Assembly: GCA_025449115.1 (NCBI GenBank)
Contig: JAHLKC010000121.1
Location: forward strand, 61,492-125,491
Length of the DNA stretch: 64,000 nt
Source of the DNA: Chytridium lagenaria
Taxonomy: Eukaryota > Chytridiomycota > Chytridiomycetes > Chytridiales > Chytridiaceae
Direction of reading: 5' to 3'
Shown here: positions 1 through 9,615 of the stretch, in pieces
How positions within the stretch are numbered: position 1 is the first letter of the stretch
Layout of the letters: every line of letters begins with the position of its first letter
Position numbers and translations under genes: made by a program
The notes under the pieces: generated by a model
Databases searched by the model: none
What the model was told of the DNA's origin: nothing
What the model saw: only the letters and a program-made list of their open reading frames with translations

Positions 1-551
1 TCCCCGCCGTATGTTCACCTACAACCGCTACACTCAACAAGGACGCATCTATTCTGGACTCTAACATGGGCTGCACTCATATCGACTCTTCCGCCTCCGA
101 CAACTCTTCTGCTCTATTGACATCTCAGGAAGCTTGTGAGGATCCCGCCCTGATCTCCTTACCGATCAACAACAAGCGTTTGGTCTTACTTTCAGAATCT
201 GACTTGCGTTGCAAGATGGCCTCCTCCGCAGACTTGACCGGCTCCACCAACGCTCGTTCTTCTTCTATGTCTCCTCCATCGACAACTTGTAGAATTCCAC
301 GGTGTTCACCCACAAACGTGACCTCCGCAGGCTCCACCAACAACAGCCTTTCCTCCAAGTCAGCTGCACAGACTACCTCCAAACTTCCTTCAATTCGCGG
401 TATCTCGGCAAAGACCAAGCAGATTTCAAAAACTCATACCGCATGCTCTACAAAGTCATCGCCCACCATCCCGCGTGCTGCTCCTTCCGTAACTGTTCGC
501 CCTGCGAAACCGTCAAAGGTTGCTGCTAAGCCTACTCCGCGCTGGAGGTGA
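1..551 (+). CDS. C-terminal part of an unrecognised Ser/Thr-rich protein ending in a basic PRWR tail
   Basis: One frame is open from the left edge of the window to a stop at 551, so the start lies outside or upstream of an intron. The visible part is rich in Ser, Thr, Ala and Lys, has no recognisable domain and is probably disordered. It ends in a basic, proline-containing tail: a P-S-V-T-V-R-P-A-K-P-S-K stretch followed by K-P-T-P-R-W-R and the stop codon. The same ending (K-P-S-P-R-W-R) closes the unrelated-looking gene at 47859-50546. Short A-D-L-T-G-S-T-N and V-T-S-A-G-S-T-N segments suggest an old internal duplication. Function unknown. A shared microtubule-, nucleic-acid- or anchor-binding tail is only a guess. 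Confidence 0.55.
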   Translation, partial: PAVCSPTTATLNKDASILDSNMGCTHIDSSASDNSSALLTSQEACEDPALISLPINNKRLVLLSESDLRCKMASSADLTGSTNARSSSMSPPSTTCRIPRCSPTNVTSAGSTNNSLSSKSAAQTTSKLPSIRGISAKTKQISKTHTACSTKSSPTIPRAAPSVTVRPAKPSKVAAKPTPRWR

Positions 552-661
552 TGTATGATAGATTGCTGGTCTTTAAGAATCTTTCTTTATTTACTTTTTG
601 TTCCCTTGCTATTTTAAAAAACCAAAGCCTACCCTCACCACCATTCTCCATCACATGCCTT

Positions 662-695
<34 letters not shown>

Positions 696-1516
696 ACACC
701 CACCCGTTCGCTTACAAATCCTCCGTTTTGTATAAACCACGCTGCCCTACACTTAACCATTTGTCTTTGCTCTTGGGAATGTTTTTATTGCAAATCTCTT
801 GTTCTTTCTGACCTTTTATCACTGATGTGTTGTTGTTTTTTTGATATTTTTGTTGTCAATTCTTTGTTTGTTTTTATAAGTGTTTTCGTCAATCATTTGT
901 TGACCAAATCTCTTATTGACAGACTCGTTGACCCCTGTTTATGTATATGTTTGCAGATTCCTGTTTTGTTTTCTTTTTTTTTGCTTCTGTTTTGATTCTT
1001 TTGAAAATGGGCATTTATTTTGGATTCAGTCCCGAAATGCCCGCATCTGCCGAATGTAATTTATTTGTTAAAAGAAACCATTCTAGTTTTTGCTGTTTAT
1101 ATCGTTTCCTGGAAACTTTATTATTTTTACTGAAAGTAGCGTGCAAATACGAAAGTGTGTCGTCTCATCATGTTTCCCTACCCTATGCACTAGTACGCAG
1201 GAGATATATAAAATATATTAAACCAGTTAAAACCACGTTAATATGGGCATGAGACGGGCGTCAACGATCTCCTCCGAGTCTTCGAGTTGAATTCTCTTTC
1301 AATGTTGAGGAGAACCCACATACTGGTCACAAAAAGTTCGTTGGGTCAATTTTCAATTGAACACCTGCTTTGAATTTGGTGAGCACTGCTTCGAATTCGG
1401 ACTTCAACTTCGACTTCCGCTCTTCCGTTTTTCTCTTGCATCCGTCCTTTTTGACACCCGCATACAACTCCTCCGACGACTAACGAGTACTCTTTTCTAC
1501 TTCCCTCGTTTCAACC
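552..1516. other. Intergenic region, T-rich, no gene seen
   Basis: About 965 bases between the stop of the PRWR-tail gene and the start of the repeat-protein gene. It is T-rich on the + strand, carries a CA microsatellite near its left end and has no coding-like frame or recognisable RNA. It presumably holds the 3' UTR of the first gene and the promoter of the next. The pyrimidine-rich stretch just before 1517 (many C and T with CTTC runs) would fit a fungal promoter or leader. Confidence 0.5.
664..694. repeat. CA dinucleotide microsatellite
   Basis: An almost perfect run of about 15 CA units followed by a short CACC-containing tail, in the 3' flank of the first gene. Confidence 0.9.
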
Positions 1517-3406
1517 ATGTCCGCCGTCCCTGCAGCCGTCAAGGAAGCCTCCTCGTCTTTTTTCGATACCCTCTTTTGGAGGGCTCCTTCCCCACAATTG
1601 ATATCCCAGACATGACGTCAACCAGCTCCAACGATGTCGCTTCCGCTTCCACCACTGCTCCTCGTGAGGAAGCGTTTTTGGATTCTTCGTTTTGGAGGAT
1701 GTCGTTGCCCAACATTGATATCCCAGAACTCACCAAGCATCTCGAATGCATCCGTAGTTCCTACCGCCACGTCTGGTCAAGACAATGGAGAGTATAATGA
1801 CTCGCTCTTTTGGAAGGTGCCATTGCCGAGCATTGACTTGCCCGATGTTGTTGCACCCCGCACTGCTGTCGTTGCCAAGGTGGTGGAAGAAGTGCATTCT
1901 GCCACACCCGCGCGCACCGCCAACGAAGAAACGTTCAACGACTCTCTCTTTTGGAGAAACCCGCTTCCAAGCATTGATATCCCGGAGCTTGCAGCCACAG
2001 CCGTGAAGGAGGTTACCAAGCCTGCAAGCATCCCACCGGCAACTGTCGTCCCCAAAGAACAGTCGTTCAACGCTCCCCTCGTGCCACGCATTGACATCTT
2101 AGAGGTCCCCAAATCGAAGAACGTCCCTGCCGCACCCATCGTCACAGTCACTTTGCCTGCCGTTCGTTCACCAAAAGAGGAGCAGACGTTCTCTGATTTT
2201 CACTTTTGGGAAGATGCCTATCCCTAGCATTGATCTTCCGGATGTGGTTGGGAAAAAGGATACATTGGCTGCCAGTCCCCTCTGTGGCTGCTGTGGCCGA
2301 GATGAACGAGTCCTTTTCGGACCTGCTCTTTTGGAAGGTTCCTGTGCCTAACATTGACTTACCGGAGAATTCTAAGGCTGTTGAAGAGAAGGCAACTGTC
2401 GCTGCGGCACCAGTTGTTCTCTCTAAGAAGGAGGAGGAGTTGTTTTCAGACTCACTCTTCTGGAAAGTTCCTCTGCCCAGCATTGACCTTCCTGAGGTCA
2501 CAAGCGTAGCACCCAAGGCAAGTGTCGCTGCCGCACCAGTTGTTGTCGCTAAGGATATTGGGCAGGAGTTGTATTCAGACTCACAATTCTGGAAAGTCCC
2601 TCTTCCCAGCATTGACCTTCCCGAAGTCATCAGTGTTACGGTTGCTGCTGCTGCTGAGACGACCGTTGCTTGCAAGAAGTTGACAATCGAACAGCCTTCC
2701 TACTCTGATAATCTGTTTTGGAAGCCGTCATTCCTCAATATTGATATTGAGACAGTTGTGCCTTCCGCCAAAGAGGAGATTAAGACAGTGCTCTCAAGGC
2801 TATGAAGGTGGAGGAAACGCCGGCTCTTCAGCAAGCATTCTCTTTCAACGACAATCTGTTTTGGAAGCCTTCTTTTGCGAGCATTGATATCGAGCCTGTT
2901 CCCACCACCACATCTTTCAAAGCCAGCGTCCCCTCCTCTTCCTCCCCACCAAAACCGTTACTATTTCCGACAACACCGACAACGCTAATTTATTCGATAA
3001 CTCCTTCTGGAGAATGCCTTTCCCCGACATTGACCTTCCCACCTCAGTCCCTTCCCACCTCATCAAAACAGACATCTCAGATAATGTCATAAATCATATC
3101 AACCATCTCTTCCAGACCACCCCTTCCACCCCTACCACCGCGACCACCGCTAAAGGTTCCACTGTTGGCGACTCATCCGACGACGAGCCTTCCACCCTTC
3201 TTTCAGTGGATCATGCTCACTTTGCTGCACGTCTTGCTCCTGCTGCGGAGCCTATTCCCACGCATGAGGCGAGGAGGATTGCAGAGCTTGAAGATAGGAT
3301 TCGCAGGCTCGAGAAGGCGCTGGAGACGGTGTTAAGCGAGGACCGTATTGATGAAAGGATTAAGAAGGAGGTGGGGTTTGGAGTGAAGAGGAAGACGATG
3401 GCGTGA
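1517..3406 (+). CDS. Lineage-specific repeat protein with about 12 copies of a DSLFW...IDLP motif and a C-terminal coiled coil
   Basis: Starts at ATG 1517 in a good context (CAACC before the ATG). The protein is a chain of short repeats of the form [FY]-x-D-S-L-F-W-[KR]-x-P-L-P-x-I-D-[IL]-P-E. Copies begin near 1561, 1676, 1792, 1934, 2062 (degenerate, lacks FW), 2188, 2313, 2443, 2572, 2701, 2844 and 2991, a spacing of 115-147 bases or about 43 residues. Ala/Val/Pro/Lys-rich, probably disordered linkers separate them. After the last copy comes a Ser/Thr-rich stretch and a predicted coiled coil (E-A-R-R-I-A-E-L-E-D-R-I-R-R-L-E) near 3270-3350, then a basic end. The reading frame changes several times (for example near 1590, 1740, 2215, 2800 and 3000), but motifs stay intact on both sides, so these look like sequence indels. 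I do not recognise the family. The layout resembles a scaffold presenting many copies of one docking peptide. Confidence 0.75.
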
Positions 3407-4130
3407 AAATGATCAACGGCGATGTTTTTTTGGATGAGGCTGAGAATGAGGCTTTTTTGTGGAGAACAATGTTGTGGAGTGGAGATCCTACTCCTTATAC
3501 ACTTTTAGTTTTCTTGGAGTTTTTGTTCACCCTTCCTTTTCCGATTTCGTGAGCAGATGTATTTACTTTATTAAAAATATTTGATGAGTGTGTTTTGTTG
3601 TATTGTTGTTTACAAAGCCCCGTCTACTGTTTTTTTTCTCTTGCTTTGGTCTTCCACCTTCGGCTTCTTGCTACTTTCATTCCTCATCTTGTCTTTCACT
3701 TTCCAATCCACACTTTTTTTTTTTTCTTTGTTTTTTTTTTTGTTTGTGCTGAATTTTTGGGTCTTCTGTCGAGCGTTTTGTTTGAAGGGGTTTTGTGAAA
3801 ATGCGGGAACACGGGCCAATAATACATTATTACATTGTTGAAGAGAATAATGGGTGTATTTTCATCTTCACCCCCGTTCCCTGCAAGGCAAAATACAACT
3901 GAAGACATTGTAACCATCACAATGAAGATGCTGCAAAATAGCTAATAATCAGTATTCAACATCCAACCCTTGTAACAGAGTCAACGAAAAACACGAACGA
4001 TAATTTGAACAGTGTGCATAAAATAGTGTGCATAAAGAAAGGCGAGATTCTTAGGAAGTAATGGGACCACCAATTCTGTAGTTACTCCATGCTGTAACAA
4101 GGAGAGGGGAGATATATTCGGTGGGTAGTA
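3407..4130. other. Intergenic region between convergent gene ends, T-rich
   Basis: About 720 bases between the stop of the repeat protein (+) and the stop of the API5-like gene (-). It holds T-runs near 3713-3740 and a short direct repeat of agtgtgcataaa near 4011-4036. No coding-like frame is convincing; the small frames here are low-complexity Phe/Leu or Lys stretches. It probably contains both 3' UTRs. Confidence 0.5.
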
Positions 4131-6964
4131 TTAAGCAAATAATAAGTAAATAAAAGGTAGGGAATACGACACCAAGAAAGAACGAACGAACACACGAATA
4201 AGCAATTCACAATTCCACAAAAAAAAATTCATACAACTCTCTAACTTCATCTCTTTCCCCCACCCCCTTCCAACCTTCCTGATACCACCAGGTATAGCCG
4301 TCGGAGCACCCACAGACACAATTCGACCTCCCACCCCACCCCCATTCACACTTGCACCACCCCCACCTCCCGCTCCCAAACCCTTTGTATTAATACCATT
4401 ACTCACCCTTCTCACCACCCTCCCCTGCTGCGCAACTGACCCAGCCTGCACAGTCCTTCCATCGAATGCAGCCCCCGACGTCGAAGCTGTAGACGCCAAC
4501 GCCTGTCGATTTAACGTGACCTTTGGCACTGCACCCGTCTGCTTTAATGATATAACACGCCCTTGCGATAAAATATGTGGTATCGCAGGTGCAACTGTTG
4601 GTTCAGGTTTCTTTGGTAAATTTTTAAATTGGGGCTTGACTTGCGTGTTATTCACGGGGGCTTGAATGGGCTGCTTCACAAAAGCCTTTTTGCCGTTAAT
4701 ATACTGCTTTTGTTGTTGTTGTTGTGTGGGGTGGTTGTTGGAATTTCTTTCCGTTGGAAAGAGGTCCGGGTGTACTTTGGCCAGGTTTAGCGGGGACTGG
4801 GAAGGTTGTGCTATTCGGTCTCAACTTCTTGGCGGTGTTTCCGCCGTCGGCGCTCTGTGCAGGCCTTTTGTTCGAAAAGGCTGTGGGTGCAGCCACTGGA
4901 GGGGCATGAACAGGTTTAGGTGGTTCTTTATGCCATGAAAGGACGAGGGTGGCGAGACGAATGCGGAGCTTAACGGGTTTAAGGAGCTCCTTAATAAGAG
5001 AGAAGGTATTTTCGAAGGCGCGTTTCTCAGCCTACAGTAGGGGAAAAAATGAAAAAGTTTGGTTAATTCAATTGCCAATTTTTCGGCGCTTATTCGTAAC
5101 AAAAAAAAGGTGCATACGGGAGCAAGATTCGTTTGTTTTGCCACATTCGGTAACATTGTTGAGCAGTTCGAATACATAGACCTGAGTGTTTCGATAAGTT
5201 CAACCTCGTTAGCCGAAAACGTATCCGGATGCTGGAAGAAAAAAAGCAATTTATCAATTTTAATCAATAAGCAAGCTAAGTTAAACAAAGAAAAACAAAC
5301 CTGAAGGGTCAACTCGTACAGGCAGTAGAGCACACATTCTGTTGTAATAAAAGAAAAAAAAAGAAAGAGAAAAAAAAAATTAAACTGCGGTTCGAATTTC
5401 AATGACTGGATAATCTTACCGATCCGGGAAAAAATGGATAAATCGGTGTGTGTAGCTGCATCCGTAATGGGATGAATCTACCAAAGACGGAGACGAAGAA
5501 AATATGTGTTAGTAAACAATTTGTATATGCCCAAGATAATTCTAACCACAAAAAAGAGAAGGTAAACCTGTTGTAAACTTACTGCAAGCAGCCCTTTAAA
5601 AACCCCCAGCGCCTCCTGAGCAATTTCCCATCAACTCCCCACTTCATTGCATCCGACGCAATTCGAAGCACTTGGGTGCGCTTAAGATCGCTCGGAAAGG
5701 CGGAAAAGGACACTGTGTTGAGAACTTTGCGGACGATAAAAGAGAGGAAGGCGGTCGATTTAGCTCCCTTCTTGTAGAAGCCAATTGAAGAATGAATGCA
5801 TGCGACGAGCTTTGACACCGAATCTACCGAAGAAGCCTGATATTTTCACGTCAATGGCATTTCCACAGAATTAGGTAGGAGAGAAATTGAAAGCCAATAA
5901 GTCACCTCAAACGGCTTAGGGGTATCAATGGCGGCCACATATACTCCAAGAACACTTTCAGCCTGATCTAACGATACGTTCACCGCAACCTCTGAAAACG
6001 CACCCAAAACAAGTTTTGCATCGTCCGCGTCAAGATTTCCGAATTGCAACAGCTTGGTAATGTCTGCTGCAAATTGGGCAGCAAATATAGGATCGGAAAT
6101 GGTGATAAAGGTTTCTTTGGTAGGAGAAGTAATGCCGGATAAGATGAACCTAACGGCGCGTTTTCGGACTTCAGGCATACCGGCTATAGCCTGTTGGAAG
6201 ACGGCCGCACATGTTGCTTTGTAAAAAAAAACAACAATTCAACATTTTGTTGCAAAACTACGCAAACAATTTCAAAGAATCTTGAATTATAAAACAAAAG
6301 GAATTTGACTAGCAAACTATTTAATTACCTCTAGGAGAACGCAGCCAACATGCAATGAGAGAGTCTCTCACAGTTTTCTCCTCCATTTTGTCATCCGTCT
6401 GGAGAAGCTGGCAAAGAACGTCGGCGACTTTAGCTACGAAGCGCGGAGTGTCCTTGCAGAGAAGCGGTAGACCTCGAATAGCTTCATGACGAATCTTAGC
6501 ATCATCGTCTTCGCATAGGTCCTTAAATGGTTGTAAGAGGCGAATTCGAAAGAAGTAGCAAATGAATGAGATGATTGCTTACAAGGTGGGATTCCATGGC
6601 AAGGTCTTGACAGTTTGGAAAATGTACAAAGTACTTGGGGATGGCGGTGGTTGCAAGACGCTTGAGGGCCACATTGGATACAGCAGACAGGACAATATTG
6701 TAGGCAACTTCCTCCTAAAATAATAATGCCAAGAGAATATATCGGTTTGAGAGGGATCATAGGAGAAAGAAGGCTCATTGCATCAGCACTCTATTCAAGC
6801 GACGGCGAAGCGTTGCCTCCATCCACAAAACGTCCAAAAACAAACAATGGAGCGGTGTCAAAAATGTTCTTTCAACACACCTCCTTTCCAGGCTTAAGAT
6901 TCTTTAGAGTGATATCCATGAGCCTCGACGTCGCAGCGTAGAATTCGTCCGGTGAAGACGACAT
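4131..6964 (-). CDS. API5: Apoptosis inhibitor 5 (API5/AAC-11)-like HEAT/ARM repeat protein
   Basis: The minus-strand exons follow the API5 family in order. The N-terminus (M-S-S-S-P-D-E-F-Y from 6964) is followed by A-I-P-K-Y-F-V-H-F-P near 6640 (family A-x-F-I-P-K-F-F-K-H-F-P). Then comes D-L-C-E-D-D-D-A-K-I-R-H-E-A-I near 6510 and Q-L-L-Q-T-D-D near 6400. Next are V-R-K-R-A-V-R-F-I near 6160, C-I-H-S-S-I-G-F-Y near 5790 and V-E-C-V-L-Y-C-L-Y-E-L near 5330. The alpha-solenoid ends with L-V-L-S-W-H-K near 4945, as in the family (T-L-S-W-K). The long C-terminal tail (about 4250-4900) is basic, rich in Pro, Gln and Gly, and likely nuclear. Known API5 is a nuclear helical-repeat scaffold linked to survival and Acinus binding; its role in fungi is poorly defined. 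Several short introns. The last residues before the stop at 4131 are hydrophobic and may not belong. Confidence 0.8.
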
Positions 6965-7110
6965 ACGGACCGCCGCCTGGGATGATGATGGGACGACGAT
7001 GCCAACATTCTTTTTGAATGAGAAAAATTGAAGATGTTGAAAGAACGTCTGCAAAAACCGAATTCCCTTGCCTTTTGGATGCGCAAGCCGAACGTACGGC
7101 ACTGCAAGCG
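6965..7110. promoter_or_regulatory. Short shared spacer between divergent API5-like and ARV1 genes
   Basis: Only about 146 bases separate the proposed start codons of two divergently transcribed genes, so their promoters must overlap or be shared. I see no clear TATA box. Either start could lie further into this spacer, because both frames remain partly open here. Confidence 0.35.
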
Positions 7111-8185
7111 ATGCAAACGCTAAAACCTACGACAAAGATTGAAAGATCTGGGACTGACTTGCGTCAGTGCGTTGGATGTGGTGCACCCATCGCGTCATTG
7201 TATACGGAGTATTCAAAGGGAAATATTCGTTTGACGCAGTGTGTGAGTGAGTCTCATTAAACAGAAAAGCTCCTTGTAAATATTGACTTTTGGAGGTGCA
7301 GAATGCATGCGGGAGCTTTGCCGACAAGTACATTGAGAATGATGTCGTTATCGTCTTCATCGATATGATACTCCAAAAGAGACCTGTTTACCGACATCTT
7401 CTCCGTAATCGTCTAGTTTACGACGAATGGGGATTAAATGTGGGTGTGAATCTTTTGGTTATCATGTTGATTACGGCGTAATTAAATCTCCTGACAGCGA
7501 GACATTTTAAAACTTGCGATTCTTCTTGTTCTTTTCGAAGTTTGTGAGTATTCCACAGCTTACTTTATCATGCGCTAACGATTTTATCTTTTCTGCCTGA
7601 AGATATGAAATGGTTTCAGTTGGAAAAGGCTCACGATAGAAAAGACTTTTTTCACTAGCGAGACTTCCGTTTCCTCTCAATACCTATACATTCTCGCCAT
7701 CTGTGCTTTCGGTTCGTCCTCTTAATTCAAAGAGTTTTTAAATCTTTTATGTGTAGAATTTGCAGGCTGGCATATCGGTGTCAGAGCCTGTGTTTGGATG
7801 TACCAAAAAACCTCACAACCTCTCGTTTTGTAAGGTGTTTTTTTTTATTTCGCTAATACTTGAAAGCTACAACAGAATATCAATCGCTTTGATTGTTTCT
7901 AGTTTTGGAAAGCTTCTTCTGATTCTCATGGTGATATGGGACTATAATGAGCTTGAATACGCCTGGCTAGTCAATGTTCTTGTATTAATATCAAACTTAG
8001 AAGCTCTTTCAGGTACGACATGCTTATTCGAACATATTTCTGATACTGACTATACTTTAATCAGTTTGCATCGGGACGCCTTATACCCTCACATGCCTTT
8101 TCTGGCTGGCGGCCTACTCATGCGCATCGGTATCGAATTATTTGTTCGTAGCCTCGACCCCAATATGATCATCATGATTTTGTAA
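7111..8185 (+). CDS. ARV1: ARV1 family ER lipid-transport/sterol homeostasis protein
   Basis: The N-terminal Arv1 homology domain is unmistakable: C-V-G-C-G-A-P-I-A-S-L-Y-T-E-Y-S near 7170, then I-R-L-T-Q-C. An intron at 7243-7301 (59 nt, GT-AG) follows, then N-A-C-G, A-D-K-Y-I-E and I-L-Q-K-R-P-V-Y-R-H-L-L near 7385. The two CxxC-type pairs form the zinc-binding motif. Later exons carry hydrophobic segments (Y-L-Y-I-L-A-I-C-A-F near 7685; F-G-K-L-L-L-I-L-M-V-I-W near 7905; V-N-V-L-V-L-I-S near 7975), matching the family's membrane region. The last exon follows an acceptor near 8063 and can be read in two hydrophobic frames, ending at 8168 or 8185, so the C-terminus is uncertain. Arv1 acts in the ER membrane in sterol trafficking, sphingolipid homeostasis and GPI anchor synthesis. 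Divergent from the API5-like gene. Confidence 0.88.
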
Positions 8186-8298
8186 ATAACCTACGCATTG
8201 CTTGCTTTAAGCTACATTCAAAAGAGCAACTATATTCCAAAAGGCATAAGCAAATACATGAAAGATTGCCAACAAATGTGATATTAACGATATCACTC

Positions 8299-9452
8299 CT
8301 AAGCTTCGATCTTTGCGCGAATGTCTGCGGCGAGAGCAGCAAACTTTGCGTGGTCGGTGGCCTGCGACTTCCAGCCGATAGTAAGTCCCTCCGACTCCGT
8401 CTTCGGAATGATCTAAAAAGCCAAAGTTTAAGAAAATAAGGACGAGAAAGGAAAGGAAATGGAAAAAAAAAACCTACGTGGAAGTGAACATGGTCGACCT
8501 ATGCACAGAGTAATAAGACGAATGAGAATAGAAAAACGTAAACAAAATTACCTCTTGGTCTAAATCAAAATTCAGTATTCTTCATCGTCAAAAGAAGAGA
8601 AGAGAAATGAGTATAAACTGAACTTACGCGCGAGCCTTCCGTTGTTTTGGAGAATGTTGTAGTTTGCAGCACCCAATGCGACAGCCACCTTCTTAGCAGT
8701 AGGGAGAAGCTAAAAATGTTTTAGAACCAGAGAGTTCGTAATCAAAGTAGTTTAGCTTACGTCGGCAAGGTATTCGTCGGGCAATTGGTGGAAGAATTGA
8801 GCGTGGTCTAGATGAACGCGGTACATACACAGTAAGATGTTCGTGATTGCAATATAAATGTTCTCCAGTAGTTTATTTCAAAAACACTCACACTTCGGGA
8901 TCACGAGCTGGAGAGATTGCAGATGGGATGAAGCCATGTTGAGAACGACTCATCTAACAGAAGAGAAAAAAATAAAGAGTCACATCACTTACAGCATGTC
9001 CAGCACTAAGAGGGTTAATATCAAGCTGCAAAGATTAGGTAGTTAGCTCGAGAACTGCGTAGTTTTCATGACGGACATTTCCGTAAACATAGGAAAGGGA
9101 TTTCTTACAAAGGCGAAGGAAAGCTCGGTCTCGATGACCCTGGAAGACGTAAGGAAAAATGAAAGAAATAAGCCAATTCAGTTATGCATGCAGATTTGAA
9201 GTCAATAATATGAACTGCTGCTGTCTTTTACTGGCAATGTTCTCCAGCATTCCTGACGGAGAAGCATGGAAAGTGGAAACTTCCATTCCCATTCCCAACC
9301 AAACGTGCAGAATTAAACGCAGACAAGCCTTATAGGCGGATGTCGATGACATGAAGAAGGGATATAGCTTCTTACTTGTGCGAAGGAATAGCTCCCTTGA
9401 TGATCTTGCAAAAAATGCATGACGCATTGAAGGATGAGGCAGGAGTAGCCAT
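8299..9452 (-). CDS. HNT1: HIT-family nucleotide hydrolase (HINT/Hnt1-like)
   Basis: ATG at 9452 opens the exon M-A-T-P-A-S-S-F-N-A-S-C-I-F-C-K-I-I-K-G, the standard HIT start with its C-I-F-C. The next segments are S-F-A-F-V-D-I-N-P-L near 9110, the S-A-G-H part near 9000, and D-E-Y-L-A-D-L-L near 8775. The catalytic histidine triad V-D-H-V-H-F-H is followed, across an intron near 8415-8475, by I-I-P-K-T-E-S-E-G. The H-x-H-x-H triad with hydrophobic spacers is therefore complete. The last exon ends R-A-K-I-E-A with the stop at 8299-8301. At about 140 residues it matches HINT proteins, which hydrolyse adenosine phosphoramidates and aminoacyl-adenylates. Its divergent neighbour is threonyl-tRNA synthetase. 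HINT proteins are known to act on aminoacyl-adenylates, but the pairing may be chance. Confidence 0.88.
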
Positions 9453-9615
9453 TGCTTGTCGAGATTTGGATTTGGACGTTTTTGCTGAAACGGCAAAAGC
9501 ATGCAAAGAGCCCTATGGCAGTCATCTTGCCGCATTGGGTCATCGGCATCGGCAACGGCATCGTCAGCACTCTTCTTCAAGGCAATGTGAACCCTAGTGT
9601 TGTTCATGGTCATTC
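9453..9615. promoter_or_regulatory. Divergent promoter region between HIT hydrolase and threonyl-tRNA synthetase
   Basis: About 160 bases lie between the HIT start codon and the first plausible in-frame ATG of the synthetase (9616). The true synthetase start is uncertain, so this region may also contain its first exon. No clear motif was identified. Confidence 0.3.

Noticed and set aside
125..418. Minus-strand frame opposite the first gene with Glu/Leu/Val-rich content
   Set aside because: It looks protein-like, but the + strand frame is longer, open to the window edge, and ends in the PRWR tail shared with another gene, so I took it as a shadow.
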